From: Brachycybe producta
Lineage: Eukaryota; Arthropoda; Diplopoda; Playtdesmida; Andrognathidae
Direction: 5' to 3'
Assembly (NCBI GenBank): GCA_036925085.1
Contig: JAUPFP010000038.1
Location: forward strand, 728,001-792,000
DNA: 64,000 nt
Made by a program: the position numbers and the translations under genes. Positions 1 to 11,260 of this stretch are shown piece after piece. The notes under the pieces were generated by a model. It was given only the letters and a program-made list of their open reading frames with translations. It was not told the origin of the DNA and ran no database searches. Each line of letters starts with the position of its first letter. Positions within the stretch are counted from its first letter, which is position 1.

Positions 1-998
1 GAAATTACTCAAAAAAGTTCATGACCTCACTCCAAAAAAAAACAATGTTTTTTTTTAAAAAAAGAGAGAATAAATTCACCATGTTTATATAATGTATTTC
101 TGATAAAAATCTAACAAACGTTTTCTTGACATAAAATAAAGAAACAACTCAAATCGCCATATCTGACTGCAATCATTTGCTTGTTAAGATGTCAAAAAAA
201 GAATAAAAACGAGCTAGCAGCTAACAAGAAACGTCAAGATGTTCCAGAAATTCAAGTTTTTAAAGAAGAAAATGTATCTCAAGTATATTTACAAAAATAT
301 CGACTAACAAACACATAGAAAGTGAGTGAGAGAGAGAGGGTTGGTTAGTTAAGATTGGTTTATTTATACTTTTTTCTCAATTTCCCGTTGAGTTGAAAAC
401 TCATAAAGCACTCTACACCATATAATATAAAAACACAAGCCACTTTTAACAAGAATACACACAACATATGTGGCAAAACATTTATTCTATATAAAAAAAC
501 GTTAAGATATTTCTATTTTACTAAAATGAAAAGAAAAAAATATATAACCCCCAACATCCCATCCCATGAATCGTTAAGTCATGTCAACCCCCTACATGGG
601 GGTAAAAACGTTGAGTATCATAAAAAAACCAACTTAAAAAAGCTTTAAACACAACAAAAAACATTAACACAATCTTTAAATGTCAGTTAAACGTTTCATT
701 AACAACTCAACTCAATAATATATATATATATATATATAATTTATGCAACAACAAAATATACACATTAGTTCAATTTATACGAACCAGATGCTTCAACATA
801 TTTCATTTCAATATCGTTCAAATCTCTCACCATAAAGCTGCTTTCACTTTCTGTAAATTTCAGGTGTTACCAAAATGAATTCATGGTTAGTTTTTATTTT
901 ATGATTTTGCCTTTTGCATAGAAAGCTTTGCAAGGGGGTAAAAAAAATGTTTTCACTTTGAAAACATTTAATCAAACTAGAAAAATAACAATAACTTT
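1..998. other. AT-rich non-coding stretch with a TA microsatellite
   Basis: No ORF or structured element was recognised here. It contains poly-A/T runs and a perfect (TA)n tract at about 719-738. Nothing else can be supported. Confidence 0.6.
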
Positions 999-1010
999 TG
1001 CTCATTATAA

Positions 1011-1328
1011 TGATTCAAATTTGTACGCAATATCATGCAAACGTTTCTCAATCTGTGGCCCAAAAGTCAATTATGAAGTAACAATCCCTGTTTAAATTAA
1101 CCAACAATTTGTTTTTGTTTTTTCAATCCAAAAGACTGGTTAGAGGCGAGAATTCTTGTTGACAAATAATAGTAAGCAGACATCTAGCTTCTAACCAGAC
1201 TTTTTGATTTGAAAAAGCATAATTCCAGTTGTTCTACTGATGACGTACAGTGGATTACTTCATAATTAGCAGCACTTGGGTCACAAATTGAGAAACATTT
1301 ACTCGATATTGCTTAAAAATTCGAGCCA
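1011..1328 (+). mobile_element. Family A MITE, copy 1
   Basis: A non-autonomous inverted-repeat element of about 318 bp. Its left end (ending GCAATATC at about 1033) and right end (GATATTGC from about 1305) are inverted copies, and the internal landmarks TTTCTCAAT, GTGGCCCAA, GGTTAGAGGC and TCTAACCAG occur in the order seen in the other A copies. It has no coding capacity. A 12-bp direct repeat, TGCTCATTATAA, flanks it at 999-1010 and 1329-1340. That is either a long target-site duplication or the result of insertion into a duplicated site. Other copies lie near 8.5, 15.6, 19.4, 36.4, 48.8 and 58.6 kb. Confidence 0.75.
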
Positions 1329-1387
1329 TGCTCATTATAACTTTCACTTTAGGTATTTACATTTTATTGATCTTATTATTAGTGAGA

Positions 1388-1544
1388 AGACAAAAAGAAT
1401 TATGCTTTTTGCAATCAAATAGACAGGTTAGAGGTCAAAGTTAACCTACAACGATAGGCCAGTTGTAGGATGGCTCTAGGAGGACTCTTAACCTCTAAGG
1501 CTCTAACCAGGCTTTTTGTGATTCCAAAAAAATATTCTTTTTGC
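1388..1544 (+). mobile_element. Short element sharing the family A core, copy 1
   Basis: An inverted-repeat element of about 155 bp. Both ends carry AAAAAGAAT and GGTTAGAG-type inverted motifs. Its inner arms (CAGGTTAGAGG and TCTAACCAGGCTTTTTG) are the same motif found in the centre of family A, but the outer GCAATATC arms of A are missing. A sister copy lies at 2771-2917. It could be an ancestor, a derivative or a separate family sharing the core. Confidence 0.6.
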
Positions 1545-2309
1545 TTCGCTCATTATGTTATTCAAAATGGTTTAACACCACCGTTAAAAGTTCATAATAA
1601 ATACAAATGAGGTTATTGAAATTCAGTTATGAAAACTTATACACAAATCAAAAAAATATTTTAAAAAACAAAATTCAATTGTTTTGTGTCAAGCAGCTGA
1701 TTTTTTTTATAGACTTTTACGTTGATCAGGTTGTGTTGTAGTTAAATCACTTGACTATCATTTGTCTATCTGTGTGAGTTGTAAAACATTAATAAGACTA
1801 TATACCCTATTAAAAATGTTTCATCTGCTACGTTTAGGATGCTCAAGAATGTCAATGAACACAACATGAAAGACAGGTGCAAACCTTGCAAAGCTATACA
1901 AAAGAGAGGATACGGAGTGTCATTGCTGGTTACCAGCAGGTCGTTTAGGAATCACACACAAAAAAAATCACTAAAAATAACTACCAGAAGAGCTACATCA
2001 ATGACAAAGCATAATATTTATAACAGATATTTGCCAATTAAAGATAATCAAAAGAAGAAATATGCTATCTTCATTGCTACTGTTAAGTTTGATTAAGGCT
2101 ATTAAAAATATTACTAAACGTGTCAAGTGTCATTTGATTAGCAATTTAGTAACAGCAACTAACAAAGTTCTAAAACTGAGGTTAATCCATCAATATTATT
2201 ATCCATCAATTATTGCAAAATGTTGCTACTTTTAAGTAGTTACTTTCTTTCAGAATAGCCACTTTATATTGCAGCAGCAAAACTTAATAATGTCATTTTC
2301 TTGCAGAGG

Positions 2310-2490
2310 ATTTTATGCATGAAAATGAACTTGTATTAAGAGAGATAATTTTGTGACAATGCATTATTTCAGCTGCACCAGTACACATTGCAATTATTAT
2401 TGGCTTTATATCTTTGAGTTTTATACTTTTGTCCCTCTGTCAGAAGCCTTCTCGGCTACTTGCAGAGTAATTTTTCAAATATAAATTCCA
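2310..2490 (+). repeat. Family K repeat fragment, copy 1
   Basis: This segment resembles 34820-35030. Shared landmarks in the same order are AACTTGTATTAAG, GACAATGCATTATTT, AGCTGCACCA, TATATCTTTGAGTTTT, TTTTGTCC and CAGAGTAATTTTTCAAAT. At 34.8 kb the block lies inside a TIR element (family J), so this copy may be a remnant of a J-like element that lost its ends. No protein is encoded. Confidence 0.6.
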
Positions 2491-2770
2491 TTAGGTCAAA
2501 CTAGGTTAATTTTTTTTAAAAGAATGTCATAGATTTATATGACATTCTTTTAAAACTGATCCGATCAAAATTTACTTTCTCTCTTAGTCTTATTATCATC
2601 TAATAGAAACAGGGCATAATAAGTATTTCAAAATTGAACATCAAATGATACAAACTCAATAATTTTTTTTACAAGAATTACTCAAAAGTCATCATCTCTT
2701 TAGTAAAGCATAATATGTATTATGTATTTCATTAATAAACATAACCAAAACCTCAAGTATAATTAGTAAG

Positions 2771-2917
2771 GCAACAAGAATTATCCTTTTTGCAATCAGA
2801 AAACTGGTTAGCGGCTAAAGTTAACCTACAACTACGATTCAGCTGTTATTTCAATTATGGAAGAACACTAGCCTCTAACCAGCCTCTTTGACTGCAACAA
2901 TCATATTTTTTGTCTTT
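2771..2917 (+). mobile_element. Short element sharing the family A core, copy 2
   Basis: A sister of the element at 1388-1544. Inverted arms carry ACTGGTTAGCGG on the left and CTAGCCTCTAACCAG on the right, with terminal AAGAATTATCCTTTTTGCAATC and its inverted counterpart. No ORF. The two copies are only 1.2 kb apart and in the same orientation. Confidence 0.6.
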
Positions 2918-2924
2918 ATAATTA

Positions 2925-4120
2925 ATACTTATTAAGTATAGGTCAAAAACAGAAAAGAACATTAGCAGGTAAATCAGTCAATCAATCAAGAAAATTCCGC
3001 TTTCATAAATACTTTTTGATGCATAAATCTTAATAATTCCTAATTAAGAATATAGTACTGTTAATAAGAAAGCTAAATTATGTCTAAGTTCCTCATTTAT
3101 CAACTTGTGATTTATTTTCATTTCAAACAAAGAAATTCTTTTTTTAAACAGAAAAAAAAAGTCCATTGAAATGTTGAGTCCAACATTAACAAACACCTTT
3201 TTCCTTTTTTAAAAGAAATTGTCTTAAAATGTAATATATTGCCGTAAACTGCAACCACATAAATTCCAGATCATTTCATATAATTGCCTATAAATTATGA
3301 CCGTCAATTGCATTTTAACTGTTCTCATTAACAGGGGGCGGGGGGAAAGAAAAGAGAGGAGGCTGCAGGTGATGGATCCTCTAGAAATCATCAAAATCAA
3401 CAACATTCAAATCCCAACCCTCTTTTGTCCACCACCTTCCACAAAATCAACGCTTCAAATCACTAATTTTTTTTAGAACTCAATTTCATATTTTTTTAAA
3501 AAAAAATTCAGCTATGGTGGGCTAGAAAATTAAATGATAAAATTAGACCATTTTTGCCAGTTTACTCCATTTTTTTCTAACTTTTCATCTAAAGAAAAAT
3601 GAACAGACCAAAGAAAAAAAAAGTAAAAAAGGTGGGGATAATTTCTTCTCCGTGATTTGGGTAGCAAAACTAACTAACTAACTAAATGGACACAGACGAC
3701 ATTTTACAAGCAACAAAAAACAACAACGTTGTTTTTATCGATTGCTCGAGGCTTCAAAACGATCAACATTCTTGAACAAATTCTTAAGTACGCTTAAAGG
3801 CCTAAAAAGTTCTCTTTTGTGACTCGTCACTTGGTAGAAAACAAGCATTCAGAAAAAAATGCAGACAAAACGTTTTATGTTAGAAAAACTTAAAAAATTT
3901 TTTTGGGTGGTCCAAAGTAACACACCTCTTTTCTTATAAAAAAAAGTCACCATTCTTCAATGACAAAACTTTTTATTTATAAACACCCTGTATTCGTAAT
4001 GACTTTTTTCTTTCTTTAATATTAAGGCCCAAATTCAAGAACATTCTGAAAAGTTTCGATAAAACCGTTTTCAAGTTTATTCATTAAAACATATGGGTTT
4101 CCTATGTTGGAACACTGTGT
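2925..4120. other. AT-rich non-coding stretch
   Basis: No gene seen. There is a G-rich patch near 3334-3345, with poly-A and poly-T runs throughout. Confidence 0.5.
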
Positions 4121-4192
4121 TTCATCACAAACGACGACAATGACTGAAGGTGGAGGCTAGCAATGCTTCTAGACAATGAGGCTGGAGTACGG

Positions 4193-4399
4193 ACAGGAAA
4201 TTAGAAATCGGGACATACAGAAGTTGGCTCCGCTTTTTTTTATGACGACCGGCAACTTCTAATTGGTTTGTTGTGTGGTTCGACATTGAAAAGGGCGGAG
4301 CATGTGACGTTAGACTACATAACCAACCAATAAGAAGTTGCCGGTCGTCATAAAAAGGGCGGAGCCAACTTCTGTATGTCCCGATTTCTAACTGCCTGT
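4193..4399 (+). mobile_element. Family H hAT-like MITE, copy 1, with target-site duplication
   Basis: A 207-bp element with long inverted arms. Left landmarks are ACAGG, AAATCGGGACATACAGAAGT and TGACGACCGGCAACTTCTAA; the right arm repeats these in inverted order and ends CCTGT. It is flanked by the exact direct repeat GGAGTACGG at 4184-4192 and 4400-4408 (9 bp as read, or 8 bp plus one shared base). A TIR beginning ACAGG with an 8-9-bp duplication suggests the hAT superfamily, but a Mutator-type element is not excluded. It is non-autonomous and inserted into element L. Confidence 0.85.
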
Positions 4400-4468
4400 G
4401 GAGTACGGCTAGCTGGCGATGGTGGACGATTGTGACGTCAAAAAAGTTAACAAAATTTAGGATTGTCT

Positions 4469-4495
4469 CATACCCATGCCCTGGGCATGGGTATG
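4469..4495. other. 27-bp near-perfect palindrome
   Basis: Two 13-base arms, CATACCCATGCCC and its exact reverse complement, separated by one base. It lies within the distal part of element L copy 1, so it may be only a diverged part of that element. Function unknown. Confidence 0.8.
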
Positions 4496-4684
4496 ATCAT
4501 CGTTTGGCCCCCAACCCTTACTCCTTTTTAATCAGACAAAATGACACAAACTAAATTGTTTGTCAACCACTCTGACGTCACAAGCTTCATCTTATAGTGA
4601 GGAATTATACTATAATGAAATTCTAATTATTCTCTAATATCTAGCCTCCAACTCCAACAATCGACATTGTTTGAGATGGGTACA

Positions 4685-6428
4685 GTTGTTGAAACTTTGT
4701 TTCAGAGAGGTTAAAGTTGAATTGTTAAGTTTAAATCTTGAACTGAGCCTAAAGTAACAATTTAAAATTTTAAATTGTTATTTTTTTTACCTGATTTTTA
4801 ACAAAATATGACAGCAATTATTAAATAAGTAGAATCTAATAAGAGACTTTTTTTTCTCAAATAAAAACCAATTTTATAATTAATATAATGTAGTTAGTTA
4901 AAGAGAACCGGTTAAACCTGATTTGTGCAAATTAATATAAATTGATTGCCACATTTTAAAAAACGAAACTTTCCTTTAAAGATCTCTCTCTATATATAGG
5001 CTTACAAATATAGCAAATGTTTTCATTTTTTATTACTTTAAAAAAATTAGCATGCAAAAGCAAATAAACGAATCAATTAAAACAGGTAAATCAGACACTT
5101 TGTCTAATTTCAGATCTGTTATCATGATTGAAATGATTTTTTGTTCTTGTTATTTTTTTTAAAAAATACAGCGCCACCTGGTTGGCACATTTCTACATGT
5201 CAATTTATTGAACACTTATAAATTAAGACTTTTCATTGTCTGAATTTTTTTTGTGTTGTTCACTTATATAAATTATCAAACGTGAGCAAATATTTACAAG
5301 AAATGTTACAAATTTTGAAATTAAGTAACCAGTAGGTGGGCCACGCAACAAAAAAAAACAATATAACCCTTTGACCACAATATGCTAATCGATGCGCCAT
5401 CTATAGGAAAATACAAAACTATACATAAACCTCAAAAATATTTTTCACTCTTCTTTTGAAACACGTCATTTATACTAAGAAAAACGTTGCTTTTTCAATA
5501 ATAAGCCTTAAGTGATCATGTGATGGCCTGAAAAATTCTCACCACATCTCAAAATTTATAATTGCACATAATTATACAGTGATTAGGGTAAACGTTTAAT
5601 TGGATTTTCACAATGCAATTGCAACAAAATAATTATTGACTACCACACAAATTTACTTACAGTAATTGCATTATGAGGACAAAATAGCCACACAAAAAAA
5701 CTTAATGATAAATTATAAAAGATGAAAATGAAATTATTAAAATTGGCAATGCAGACAAACCTCAAATTATAATTAATAGTTTTTTTTTATAAAAAAATAA
5801 TACAAAAATGAACATGATTTTTATAATAAATTAAAAAAATTGTTTGTTGGTGGTGTTACACAAAAAATAATTACTATTTAAAAAATAATCCGGATTTCGA
5901 ACAAGATTTTGTTCAACTTTTCACTACCACCACCCCCCCTCGCCCCCAAAACTCACATTTATATGTTAATTTCAATTAATTTGCAAATGATGTGCTTGTG
6001 GCTCATGGGCCAATAGTTGAACTTGACTGTATAAAGAATTGTTTCCACTCATACTAGTGAATCTGTAAACATTTTCATCAAAATAAGGAATAAGTCCAGA
6101 TACATTTTATGTATCCAATGATTTTTTGTGTTTTCACTACAACATGTTGCAGCCATAAATGACTCATTTTTCTCCTTCTGCACATATGATTAGGAAGAAT
6201 CATAAATGTCTTCTTTTCTCTTGGAATAGGCCTTTGCATCATGAGACCGGCAGCATTTTATTCACATTTGCAACATTTTAATGGCGTTTGCAACATTTTA
6301 ATTACTTTTGCAACAACTTTGTAAGATAAGTAAATAAGTATATTTATAATAATAATTATAAATATTTTATAAATAATTATAATATAATTTATAATATAAG
6401 TAAATTCTGTATACTTCATGAGTTTTAA
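4685..6428. other. AT-rich non-coding stretch
   Basis: No gene or complete element recognised. A C-rich run lies at about 5930-5945. Local AT palindromes occur but carry no repeat-family signature I could match. Confidence 0.5.
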
Positions 6429-6466
6429 GGGGCTCTCACACTGGCTATTTTTCTTGCAAGAGTTAA

Positions 6467-6896
6467 GCGGCAGTCACACTAGGCTGGTTTACAAGCCGCT
6501 GGTTGCTGCTGGCTATTAGCAGCAACAGCAAGCAGCAGCTGCTTTGGGTTCACACTTGTCCAGTCACTGCTGGTATTAGCAGTACAAGTCATCCAATCAC
6601 CGTCTTGCAAAAACACAAACTAACAACAACCAACCCAAGCAGTGGAGTTTCAACTACCACTAGTGCCACTACTAGCAACAAAAAGTTCGCACTATAGATG
6701 GCAGCAGCAGGAAGGGAGTCACATGACCAGCTGGTAGCTGCTAAAGTTGGACATGTCCAACTTCACCAGCCGCTGTTAAAATCACTAGCCCACTGGAGAA
6801 AGCAGCTGCTAGTAGCAGTTCAGACTATGCTGCTAGAGCGTTACAACCAGCCAGCAGCAACCAGCGGCTGGGAAACCAGCCTAGTGTGACTGCGGC
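6467..6896 (+). mobile_element. Family E inverted-repeat element, copy 1 (complete)
   Basis: An element of about 430 bp with inverted arms of about 48 bp. Left landmarks are GCAGTCACACTAGGCTGG and CCGCTGGTTGCTGCTGG; the right arm is their reverse complement, ending GTGTGACTGCGGC. The interior is rich in CAGCAG/CTGCTG, which makes short open frames that I do not regard as genes. It is nested in family F. No clear target-site duplication. Confidence 0.75.
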
Positions 6897-6927
6897 ATTG
6901 AGGTGCAAGAAAAAAGTCAACTATTAT

Positions 6928-7033
6928 GCGGCAGTCACATTAGGCTGGTTTACAAGCTGCTGGTTGCTGCTGGCTGGTTGTAGCCAGCTAGCAGCATAAT
7001 CTGAACTGCTACCAGCAGCTGCTTTCACCAGCC
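6928..7033 (+). mobile_element. Family E element, copy 2 (truncated)
   Basis: Starts like copy 1 (GCGGCAGTCACA, TAGGCTGGTTTACAAG, GGTTGCTGCTGGCTGG) in the same orientation but breaks off after about 105 bp and lacks the right inverted arm. It is separated from copy 1 by about 31 bp of family F sequence. Confidence 0.65.
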
Positions 7034-7138
7034 TCGTATAAGAGCTTTTATCACATTGATAATTGCAAGTTCAGTGTAATTCAAGAACATATTGTAGCGA
7101 GTTTTGCTGAAAATATTGCCAATGTGATCGTAACTTAA

Positions 7139-8304
7139 GTGGAAACGAACCTTAACTGGGCTAATGTAAGAGTCACCCCCCCTTAAGGGGACAGGAACAC
7201 AACGGGGTGTCCTTTAAAATAAAAATTACATGTTTTTAGTAAAGAAGGTTGAAAAGGGAGTGGTAGAAAATTTTTTTTTCTTCTTCTTCTTCTTCTTCTT
7301 CGGAGGGTTCAGAAAGTTACTTTGGTCATTTTCATTCAGTTCTTCTCTGTCTCTCAATTGCGAATATGAAACTTATATAAAATCTCGTTAACAAATCTTG
7401 AAATTTTTAATATGAGAAAGAGTGAAACCTCTTTTGAAAAACAGCGGTAGGTAACATTTATTGTTTGTTAACCGTCACCATCAAGAAGAGATATTTACAA
7501 AAATTAAAATGAAACCCGTCAAATTATAGAATATTATCTTGTCCAATTATTTTTTTTTGTTAAATTTTCGGAATTTTTTTTTACGAAAATATTATGAAAA
7601 AAAAAAACATCGCAAAAAGAAATTTAAATAAAATGGTACAATTATTTTTTTAAACAAAAATTATAAACAACTTCAGAAAAAAAGGAGCGGTAGGGCCTCA
7701 TTTTAAAATGTTTTATATTAATGTAACAAATATTCTTATAAACACGCCATCTGGTGTTCGTTGGAGATATCATTGCAAATAATATAATTCAAAATATTGT
7801 AGGTCATTATGAAAAATAAAAAAAGTAAAAACATTTTACGAAATTCGTACCAATTATCGTTGAAATGGTAAATGACACAAAACAGATCTCTTCTAAAAGT
7901 ACAAGTTAAAATAATACTGACAAGTTTTAATTTCGCAATTAAAATTAATTTAAATACTATGACCATTTTACCTAATTGTATTGAGCCACTGATTTAGAAC
8001 AAAAAAAGTACAAAATAGGACACACAATGATAAATCAGTGTGCCAATTAAGAATATAACATTTATGCTACTACAAATGTGTAGAAATGTCTAATTTTTCC
8101 TGCCTAACCTACAGATCTACATATTTAAACAATACAATGATTAAAATTAAAATTAGAAGTGATTCTCAGGAAGAGCCACTTATTGATTTCATCTTCTTTT
8201 CATGTGTAGTTTGTTGTCTGTGTACAATTTTATTAACAAAAAAAAGTTCGATTCTACCTGAAAGTTTCATTATGATTGACTTTTGTTTTGAAAAATCATG
8301 ATAG
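7139..8304. other. AT-rich non-coding stretch with TTC microsatellite
   Basis: No gene recognised. A (TTC)n tract spans about 7280-7301. Several small open frames are AT-driven, have no family signature, and in some cases lack an ATG. Confidence 0.5.
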
Positions 8305-8307
8305 AAT

Positions 8308-8440
8308 TTTTTTGGTATTGATCTAAGTCAAAGCTATTGCTAAACTCATCAACTTTTACATAAAACTTCATATAAAAAAGTTCATGAATTTAGTTTTAGC
8401 TTTGACTTAGCAATCATTTAAAGCCCTATCAAAGCCAACG
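8308..8440 (+). mobile_element. Family D hairpin element, copy 1
   Basis: An inverted repeat of about 130 bp. The left arm carries CTAAGTCAAAG and TTGCTAAACTCAT; the right arm carries ATGAATTTAG and CTTTGACTTAGCAATCATT. Other copies lie at 21.9, 22.4 and 27.9 kb. A family A copy begins about 10 bp downstream. Confidence 0.6.
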
Positions 8441-8450
8441 TAACTATTAA

Positions 8451-8695
8451 TGCTCGGATTTTTATGCAATATCAAACAAATATTTCTCAATCAGTGGCCC
8501 AAGGGCTAATTGTGAAGTAAGAATCCCGTTTAGATCAACCAGGTTTTTGATACTAAGCAAACATCTAGCCTCTAACCAGCCTTTTCGATTAGAAAAAGCA
8601 TAATTGAAGTTGAATAAAAGATGATGATTACTTCACAATTTGGGCACTTGCGTCACAACTTGAAAAACATTCGATTAATATTGCATAAAAATAAA
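8451..8695 (+). mobile_element. Family A MITE, copy 2
   Basis: Begins GCTCGGATTTTTATGCAATA and ends with the inverted ATTAATATTGCAT. It contains TTTCTCAATCAGTGGCCCAA, CTAGCCTCTAACCAGCC and GATGATGATTACTTCACAA. About 245 bp, so the left centre is deleted relative to the 318-bp copies at 1.0 and 58.6 kb. Non-coding. Confidence 0.75.
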
Positions 8696-8887
8696 CCAAA
8701 TTAGTGTAGACAACAAGTACAATAAGTTTCATCCGACTTTCTTGCTTGCTTTTACGGATATTGCGTACGCTTATAGTACTACCAATGTATTACTGATTTT
8801 GGCACATCATTCAAACGTATGTAACTCCCATTTACAATTCTTACAATCTATATAATTACTTATGATGCTGCTTTTGGACTAAATTGT

Positions 8888-8945
8888 CCCTCTGCGTAAT
8901 GCCCTTTTGGCTTCTTGCAGTGTATTTATTCAAATTCGAATACAC
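8888..8945 (+). repeat. Family K end fragment, copy 2
   Basis: Resembles the distal end of the K block: TTGTCCCTCTG, then CTTTTGGCTTCTTGCAGTG, then ATTCAAATTC. A short isolated remnant. Confidence 0.45.
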
Positions 8946-10750
8946 CCCAAACGTAGGAGTTTAAATCACCCACAAAAGCAAGATGAAACTTTTGCTGAAA
9001 ACTTACATTGTACAGTACAGTGTAATTGTAGGAGATTTTCACCAAATTTGATGGACCTTTTTGCATGAAATTTTCGCATTTGCACGAAAAAATTTCATTA
9101 GCACGTTTTTAAAATCACTGTGATAAAAACGTTCATCCAAAAAATAAACTTTTGCGCTCTGTATAAACGAGGTACAGTAGATTATATGTGGCTAGTAACT
9201 CAAAAATCAAATTTAGTGACAGTGGACAACTGGATATCTTCTGGATTTCTTGTTGACATATAATAATTTTGTACTAATTTGGAAACTCTGGTTTATCAGT
9301 ATATATATATAATTCTACAGTATATATATATATGGCATATATGGCAAAAACTACACAGAAATCTATTAAATTCACAAAATGAAACCTATACTCACAGGTG
9401 AAATAAAACAATTTACGCAAAACAATTAATATATAAAATCAATTATTAACAATATATGCCTACCCTCTTATTTTAATAATAATACTAAAAAAATTCTGTA
9501 TAAAATTAATAAACATAAGAAAACCACAAACACGAAACTATAAAAGTTAATTATTTTCTATTATACATATATTGAATAGGAGCTGCATTAATTCAAAAAT
9601 AAAATGTTAAATTGAAATTATTATATTAAATTGGCTACTGTTTGTTAAAAGAAAATTTCCCATTTGAGAAGAGAAAAAAAAATTACAAGGACGACAAAAC
9701 GATTAAGAAAAACTAACATAAAAAGCATTACATGTTATTATTTTTTTTAAAAAAAAGATGGGTCAGTTAAACACGCAAAAATACCACACAAACCAAAACA
9801 ATGAAAGGTCATAAAGAAAAAATCTTGAATTGAGATCTTAACCCCCCATAATTCAAATGATAAGTTTAGAAAAAAAATTAGATAAAACTAGCATTTACAT
9901 ATAAAAACAAGAGCTTATTTTTATATATAAAAAGATGCATCCATATAAACTCAATTAACTCATTATAATTTCATAATTTCTATTATTTTTGTGTTGTTTG
10001 TGTGACCTGTTTGTTTCAAATTCAAGCAAGTGTAACGAGAAAATTGGGAAGTCAGATAGAATCCCATTAGGTAAATCCAAACAATTAAAATTAAATAGGA
10101 CCCTTTCTCTCTCTCTCCATCATTTTCTACCCAAAATTGACAATTAGGTGTATTTCACACACACAATCTCCACCCCACCCACCATTTTTGACATATTAAT
10201 GCATTCAAAACAATAGCATCATCATCTTCCATTCCAAGGATTAAAACTAGAAGTAATAATCTTCGTCAACAATCAGACAGTTCCATCTTATTTCACGCCA
10301 ATTTATAACATCCTGCAGCAATCTCCTGAGATATATTATTCTTAGGAATATACATTATATTCTATATAGCTTATAATGTGGGCATAGGTGAGTAAGCAAC
10401 AAGCTTAACTTATTTTTTAATATATAATAAGCATACATTAAAAAATGGAAGATAATAAGTGAAAGGGGTTGTGTAACAAGCTTTCTCGCTTATATATTTA
10501 CATTTCAATTGCGTATATATAATTATTAATTTCATCCTAAATGCGTAACATACCGTCAAAACATTTAAGACCTGTACTGTATATAAGAAGATACATCAAT
10601 ATCTCTAATAAGTAGATTTGGGCTAATAGATCAAGCATTGTTATTGACCAAATTATACAAAGTATTTAAAAGTTTTAAATTGGCTTCTAAATTAGTAAAT
10701 TCAATTAACAATCCTCCTGAATCTTGAAACATTTCTTTTTATTAATTACC
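8946..10750. other. AT-rich non-coding stretch
   Basis: No gene seen. TA microsatellites occur near 9299-9335 and a CT run near 10103-10117. Long A/T runs dominate. Confidence 0.5.
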
Positions 10751-10751
10751 G

Positions 10752-10852
10752 AGGTGACTGAATAAGCGCTAAATTGAACAAACGCCAAAGTGAATAACTG
10801 CCAAATTTTCGGTTTTTATTCAGTTTGGCGCTTATTCAATTTCTCCACCCAA
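10752..10852 (+). repeat. Short inverted repeat, about 100 bp
   Basis: Arms containing TGAATAAGCGC on the left and GGCGCTTATTCA on the right, with secondary GCCAAA/TTTGGC pairing inside. It could be a small MITE or a fold-back spacer. No second copy was found. Confidence 0.45.
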
Positions 10853-10984
10853 TTCCCCTTCCAAAATTAAAATTATTCGTTTTTTGGACAAAGATGATTT
10901 TTTTTAAAGCAAATGAAATTAAAATGAAAATTGAAATTCAACATTGAAAGTAAAGAAAGAACTAACTAAAAATTGGCAGAACTA

Positions 10985-11260
10985 TACGATATTAACCATT
11001 TATGAATTTTGCATTTACCATGTAAGTTAAAACTAATTGTTTTAACTACTTTGAACACTAGGTTACCTAGGTACACAGAATTTGTAGTTAAAATTCTAAC
11101 TAGCTGCTTGAAACGACAGTTTAACTACTTTTAAGTCGATTTTTTAAAAGTAATAATAGTTACAACTATCATTAAACTACCTGCAAAAAATAGTTATTTA
11201 ACTGAAAATTCAAAAATGCAAAATTTAACCTTTAAAATTATAATCTACACATGAAATTTA
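10985..11260 (+). mobile_element. Imperfect inverted-repeat element (family Q)
   Basis: The left part carries GAATTTTGCATTTACC and GTTTTAACTAC. The right part carries TAGTTATTTAACTGAAAATT and AAATGCAAAATTTAACC in inverted order. About 275 bp, single copy in the window, ends approximate. Confidence 0.4.

Larger units (their letters stand above)
4122..4682 (+). mobile_element. Family L inverted-repeat element, copy 1, interrupted
   Basis: The left arm (CACAAACGACGAC then GGTGGAGGCTAG) is inverted at the right end (CTAGCCTCCAACTCCAACAA then TTGTTTGAGATGG). The interior is interrupted by the H element at 4193-4399, which brings its own target-site duplication. Without that insertion the element would be about 345 bp, close to copy 2 at 47483-47822. 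No coding capacity. Confidence 0.65.
6430..7138 (+). mobile_element. Family F element, copy 1, carrying two E insertions
   Basis: The left end reads CTCACACTGGCTATTTTTCT and the right end GCCAATGTGATCGTAACTTAA, matching the ends of the F copies at 15317-15533 and 16892-17146. Between them sit a complete E element and a truncated one. Removing these leaves a unit of about 200 bp, the size of the other F copies. Non-coding. Confidence 0.65.

Noticed and set aside
3371-3385. GGATCCTCTAGA, resembling a cloning polylinker, with CTGCAGGT just upstream
   Set aside because: Only 12 bases match, the neighbouring sites are not in polylinker order, and the surrounding sequence looks genomic. Chance is adequate.
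6503-6889. Two adjacent Ser/Thr- and Ala-rich open frames
   Set aside because: They lie wholly inside the E transposon and its CAGCAG-rich interior.
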